Shown here piece after piece: positions 61,552 through 64,000 of a stretch of DNA of 64,000 nt. The stretch covers positions 1-64,000 of the forward strand of contig CAMVKN010000008.1 of assembly GCA_947168045.1 (NCBI GenBank). Reading direction: 5' to 3'. The notes under the pieces were generated by a model. The model worked only from the letters and a program-made list of their open reading frames with translations, did not search any database and had not been told where the DNA came from. Position 1 is the stretch's first letter; the number at the start of each line of letters is the position of its first letter. A program made the position numbers and the translations under genes. This DNA is from an uncultured Prevotellaceae bacterium. Its GTDB lineage: Bacteria > Bacteroidota > Bacteroidia > Bacteroidales > Bacteroidaceae.

Positions 61552-63114
61552 ATGAAAAAGATATTTGCATTGGCTGCACTTGCCCTGGCCACAGTGCCGG
61601 CAGCAGCACAGGAGACATACGAGAACGCAAAAATCTCGTGGAGCGACCTCAACGGCACGGCCCGCTATGTAGGCATGGGCGGAGCCTTGGAAGCACTGGG
61701 CGCCGACATCTCGACCATCAGTTCCAACCCAGCCGGCATCGGCCTCTTCCGCAAGTCAAGCGCAAGCGTGTCAGCAGGTATGGTCAGCCAGCAGGATGCC
61801 GACAACTTCGCCGGTGGTCACACCACCAACATCAGCTTTGACCAGATTGGCGTTGTCTATGCCGGGCGCACCAGTCGCACGGGATTCCTCAACTTCGCCT
61901 TCAACTATCACAAGAGCCGCAACTTCAACTATATCCTCTCAGCGGCTGACCAGCTGCAAAACGCTTCGCAGAACAAGCAGTCGTACCTGAAAATCAAGGA
62001 TGACCTGGTCTACGAGGACAAGTTCAATCCCAACTCCAATGAAGTCTATATTCAGGCCAACCAGCTCGACGTCCTCTATGCTGAGAACCTGCTGTGGAAC
62101 TACGACGATGGTAGCTGGGCCTACGACGATGCCAACGCTTACAAGATGGACCGCAGGCACTGGGGCTATGTGAGCGACTATGACTTCAACATCAGTGGCA
62201 ACATCAACGACCGCGTCTATCTGGGTCTCACCGTGGGCATCCACGACGTGCACTACAAGCACCTGAGCGAGTACACCGAGACCTTCAGCTACAGGACGCC
62301 CATACAGGTGCGTGACGAGCGTCGCATCACCGGTTCAGGTGCTGATGTGAAGGCTGGCATCATCTTTCGTCCTGTGGAGTATTCGCCCTTCCGCATCGGA
62401 CTGGCTGTCACCACGCCTACATGGTACGACCTGACCACCAGCAACAGCACCTATCTGGTCAGCTATGACCAGGCCACATCCTCCAGCGACGAGTATGACT
62501 TCAAGCTCTACACCCCGTGGAAGTTTAACCTCAGCCTGGGCACCACCGTTGGCAACTACCTCGCCCTCGGCGCATCGTATGAGTACACCGACTATGGCTC
62601 GCTCGACACACGCTACAAGACTGACGTCAGCTATGACTACTGGTACGACGACTATTCCTCGCGCAGCGAGAGCGACGATGAGATGAACCGCCACACCTCG
62701 GAGAATCTAAAGGGCGTGTCGACCCTGAAGCTCGGCGCTGAGTTCAAGGCAGCCCCAGAGGTGGCCGTGCGCTTCGGCTACAACTATATATCGCCTATCT
62801 ACAAGAAGGATGCCTATAAGGATGGTACGCTGCCCTGCGAAGGCTCCTACTACAGCTCGGCCACCGACTACACCAACTGGGAGGCCACCCACCGCATCAC
62901 CTGCGGCGTGGGCATACAGATTGACAATGTCAACCTTTCGGCAGCCTATCAGTACTCAGCTCAGAACGGCTACTTTGCTCCGTTCAACAGCTACTCCTCG
63001 TGGCGTAGCCAAGACGATGAGCTGTATGACCCAACCGACGACTATGACGTGTTCTCAACGAAGGTTTCCAACAAGCGTCACCAGCTCGTCCTGACGGCAA
63101 CGTTCACCCTATAA
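61552..63114 (+). CDS. OmpP1/FadL-family outer-membrane protein
   Basis: 520 residues from ATG 61552 (MKKIFALAALALATVPAAAQ), a clear signal peptide; a start 12 bp earlier exists. Beyond it, SDLNGTARYVGMGGALEALGADISTISSNPAGIGLFRKS is the OmpP1/FadL N-terminal hatch region (written here in part), followed by alternating beta strands and a C-terminal aromatic strand (KRHQLVLTATFTL). Probably imports hydrophobic compounds across the outer membrane; the substrate is unknown. Confidence 0.88.
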   Translation: MKKIFALAALALATVPAAAQETYENAKISWSDLNGTARYVGMGGALEALGADISTISSNPAGIGLFRKSSASVSAGMVSQQDADNFAGGHTTNISFDQIGVVYAGRTSRTGFLNFAFNYHKSRNFNYILSAADQLQNASQNKQSYLKIKDDLVYEDKFNPNSNEVYIQANQLDVLYAENLLWNYDDGSWAYDDANAYKMDRRHWGYVSDYDFNISGNINDRVYLGLTVGIHDVHYKHLSEYTETFSYRTPIQVRDERRITGSGADVKAGIIFRPVEYSPFRIGLAVTTPTWYDLTTSNSTYLVSYDQATSSSDEYDFKLYTPWKFNLSLGTTVGNYLALGASYEYTDYGSLDTRYKTDVSYDYWYDDYSSRSESDDEMNRHTSENLKGVSTLKLGAEFKAAPEVAVRFGYNYISPIYKKDAYKDGTLPCEGSYYSSATDYTNWEATHRITCGVGIQIDNVNLSAAYQYSAQNGYFAPFNSYSSWRSQDDELYDPTDDYDVFSTKVSNKRHQLVLTATFTL

Positions 63115-63215
63115 TCTTTCAGGGGCCGTCTACAGAGACTGCCCTCGGAGGTATGAAACTGCGGGGATGCAAGAATAACTTGCACCCCCGTCTTTCAGCT
63201 ATGAAGCAGAACTAT

Positions 63216-63248
63216 CCTCTCACCTCTCACCTCTTACCTCTCACCTCT
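63216..63248. repeat. CCTCTCA-type tandem repeat upstream of umuD
   Basis: Five CTCTCAC/CTCTTAC units. The same words lie at the GH2/AGCS junction (54024-54050). Confidence 0.65.
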
Positions 63249-63264
63249 AAAACATGCTATCACA

Positions 63265-63702
63265 ATGGGCAATATCAAGATAAGAAGAGGTGTGTTCAGC
63301 ACCAAGCTGGAGCTGGAACATGCCGGCATAAGGGCGGGATTCCCATCGCCTGCCGATGACTATATCCATGAGACACTGGACTTCAACCGCGACTACATCC
63401 GCCATCCCGAAGCTTCGTTCTATGGCGACGTGGAAGGCGACTCGATGAAGGATGCCGGCATCTTCAATGGCGACAGGGTCATCATCGACCGTGCCGTAGA
63501 GCCCCATAACGGCTCCATCGTGGTGGCTTTCTGGAACGGCGACTTCACCATGAAGTACCTTGACTTGACGCACCGCAAGGATGGCTATATAGAGCTACGC
63601 CCTGCCAACAACGACTATCCCGTCTTCCGTGTGAATGCCGGCGACTCGTTTGAGGTGTGGGGTGTGGTCATCCACCTGATAAGGACCTTCGAAAGCCTAT
63701 AG
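63265..63702 (+). CDS. umuD: UmuD-like self-cleaving SOS protein
   Basis: 145 residues. Alignment to E. coli UmuD is position-exact for the key residues: cleavage site A24-G25 (IRAGFPSPADDY), nucleophile S60 (EGDSMKD) and general base K97 (DFTMKYL). RecA-triggered self-cleavage would give UmuD' for polymerase V. In many bacteria umuC follows directly; here the next gene, a umuC-like reading frame, is on the opposite strand and converges. Confidence 0.93.
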   Translation: MGNIKIRRGVFSTKLELEHAGIRAGFPSPADDYIHETLDFNRDYIRHPEASFYGDVEGDSMKDAGIFNGDRVIIDRAVEPHNGSIVVAFWNGDFTMKYLDLTHRKDGYIELRPANNDYPVFRVNAGDSFEVWGVVIHLIRTFESL

Positions 63703-63752
63703 CCACGCCGCCACCTGACCATCGTCCAGTCTCTTCTTTCACCGCTTCAAGC

Positions 63753-64000
63753 CTATATACGCTCGTCGCTCGCGTTGAGCCGCATAATGTCAGACCAACG
63801 CGTGGTGGGGTTCTTGCTTCTGAAGTCGTGCTTGATGGCATTGGAAAAGACGTCGGCCTTACCTTTGCCGTCCTTTTGCGTATACTGCTGGGCACCGATG
63901 ACAACCGTCTCCGTGCCCAGCATGCGGTTGATGCGGTCAATGGCCTCGTCCAGCCGCCGCATCTTCTGTATTTCCTCCGCGTTGGTGTCGAACAAGTCCT
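63753..64000 (-). CDS. umuC: C-terminal part of a UmuC-like Y-family DNA polymerase
   Basis: Partial: the gene enters from beyond the right edge and stops at 63753; the frame is open through the last base. The visible ~82 residues (DLFDTNAEEIQKMRRLDEAID.., GTETVVIGAQQY, NPTTRWSDIMRLN) match the C-terminal region (DUF4113-like) of UmuC proteins. The catalytic domains lie outside the window. It converges on umuD, with only 50 bp between the stops and no obvious terminator. Confidence 0.65.
   Translation of the reverse strand, partial: DLFDTNAEEIQKMRRLDEAIDRINRMLGTETVVIGAQQYTQKDGKGKADVFSNAIKHDFRSKNPTTRWSDIMRLNASDERI

Noticed and set aside
1..64000. tRNA or rRNA genes
   Set aside because: No cloverleaf-like or rRNA-like segment was recognised in the gene-free stretches; short or unusual ones could be missed without a covariance search.

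Overview
The window looks like chromosome of a Bacteroidales bacterium, most likely Prevotella or a close relative. The clues are: (1) an 11-subunit-type nuo cluster with a fused nuoCD and no nuoE, nuoF or nuoG; (2) repeated promoter signatures TAnnTTTG with an upstream TTTG 19-20 bp away, the pattern of the Bacteroidetes primary sigma factor; (3) Bacteroidetes-typical families (DUF4369 lipoprotein, HU-related DNA-binding protein, OmpP1/FadL porin, DUF6371-like zinc finger/toprim protein, sorting-tail-like C-terminus on a flavodoxin); (4) weak or absent Shine-Dalgarno sequences. I found no rRNA, tRNA, CRISPR array, integrase or transposase gene.

Layout. 1-8138: an AraC regulator divergent from an exported flavodoxin, an HU-like protein, a lipoprotein, a membrane protein with a lipocalin-like end, and a 1089-residue exported tandem TldD/TldE-like protein. 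8314-14199: an accessory island with a zinc-finger/toprim protein, a RepA-like RecA-fold ATPase, a repeat-rich stretch resembling iterons, an unrecognised 394-residue protein, and a two-gene type II restriction-modification system whose nuclease matches NgoMIV (predicted target GCCGGC). 14227-16263: class III fructose-1,6-bisphosphatase. 16582-23412: a surface-polysaccharide cluster with five glycosyltransferases and a flippase, divergent about 19.9 kb. 23508-26364: a DUF4160/DUF2442 pair in one operon with a UvrD/PcrA helicase. 26512-28878: XRE-cupin regulator and acyl-CoA synthetase. 28958-31954 (minus): uxaB followed by dnaB. 32841-39223: dnaX, a DivIC-like protein, a small membrane protein, a DUF4369 lipoprotein, pyrC, a metallophosphoesterase and an acyltransferase, closed by a terminator. 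39369-49758: nuoABCDHIJKLMN. 50797-60368: mscL, gap, then a minus-strand run of prmA, an MscS channel, a GH2 glycosidase and an AGCS symporter. 60504-64000: a Tyr/Trp-rich secreted protein, an OmpP1/FadL porin, umuD and the C-terminal end of a convergent umuC-like gene.

The least ordinary content is the repeat population. A family of paired GC-rich palindromes has inserted in frame inside fbp and a glycosyltransferase gene, and a member with perfect 36-nt arms separates nuoM from nuoN. A ~216-bp MITE-like element is present twice in full and at least twice in part. A ~430-bp element with ~66-nt inverted ends and a 42-bp internal tandem repeat precedes dnaX. A 46-bp palindromic tandem array separates two glycosyltransferase genes. 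Many gene junctions carry short 7-9-bp tandem repeats. No mobilising enzyme for any of these is encoded here, so they presumably move in trans or are relics.
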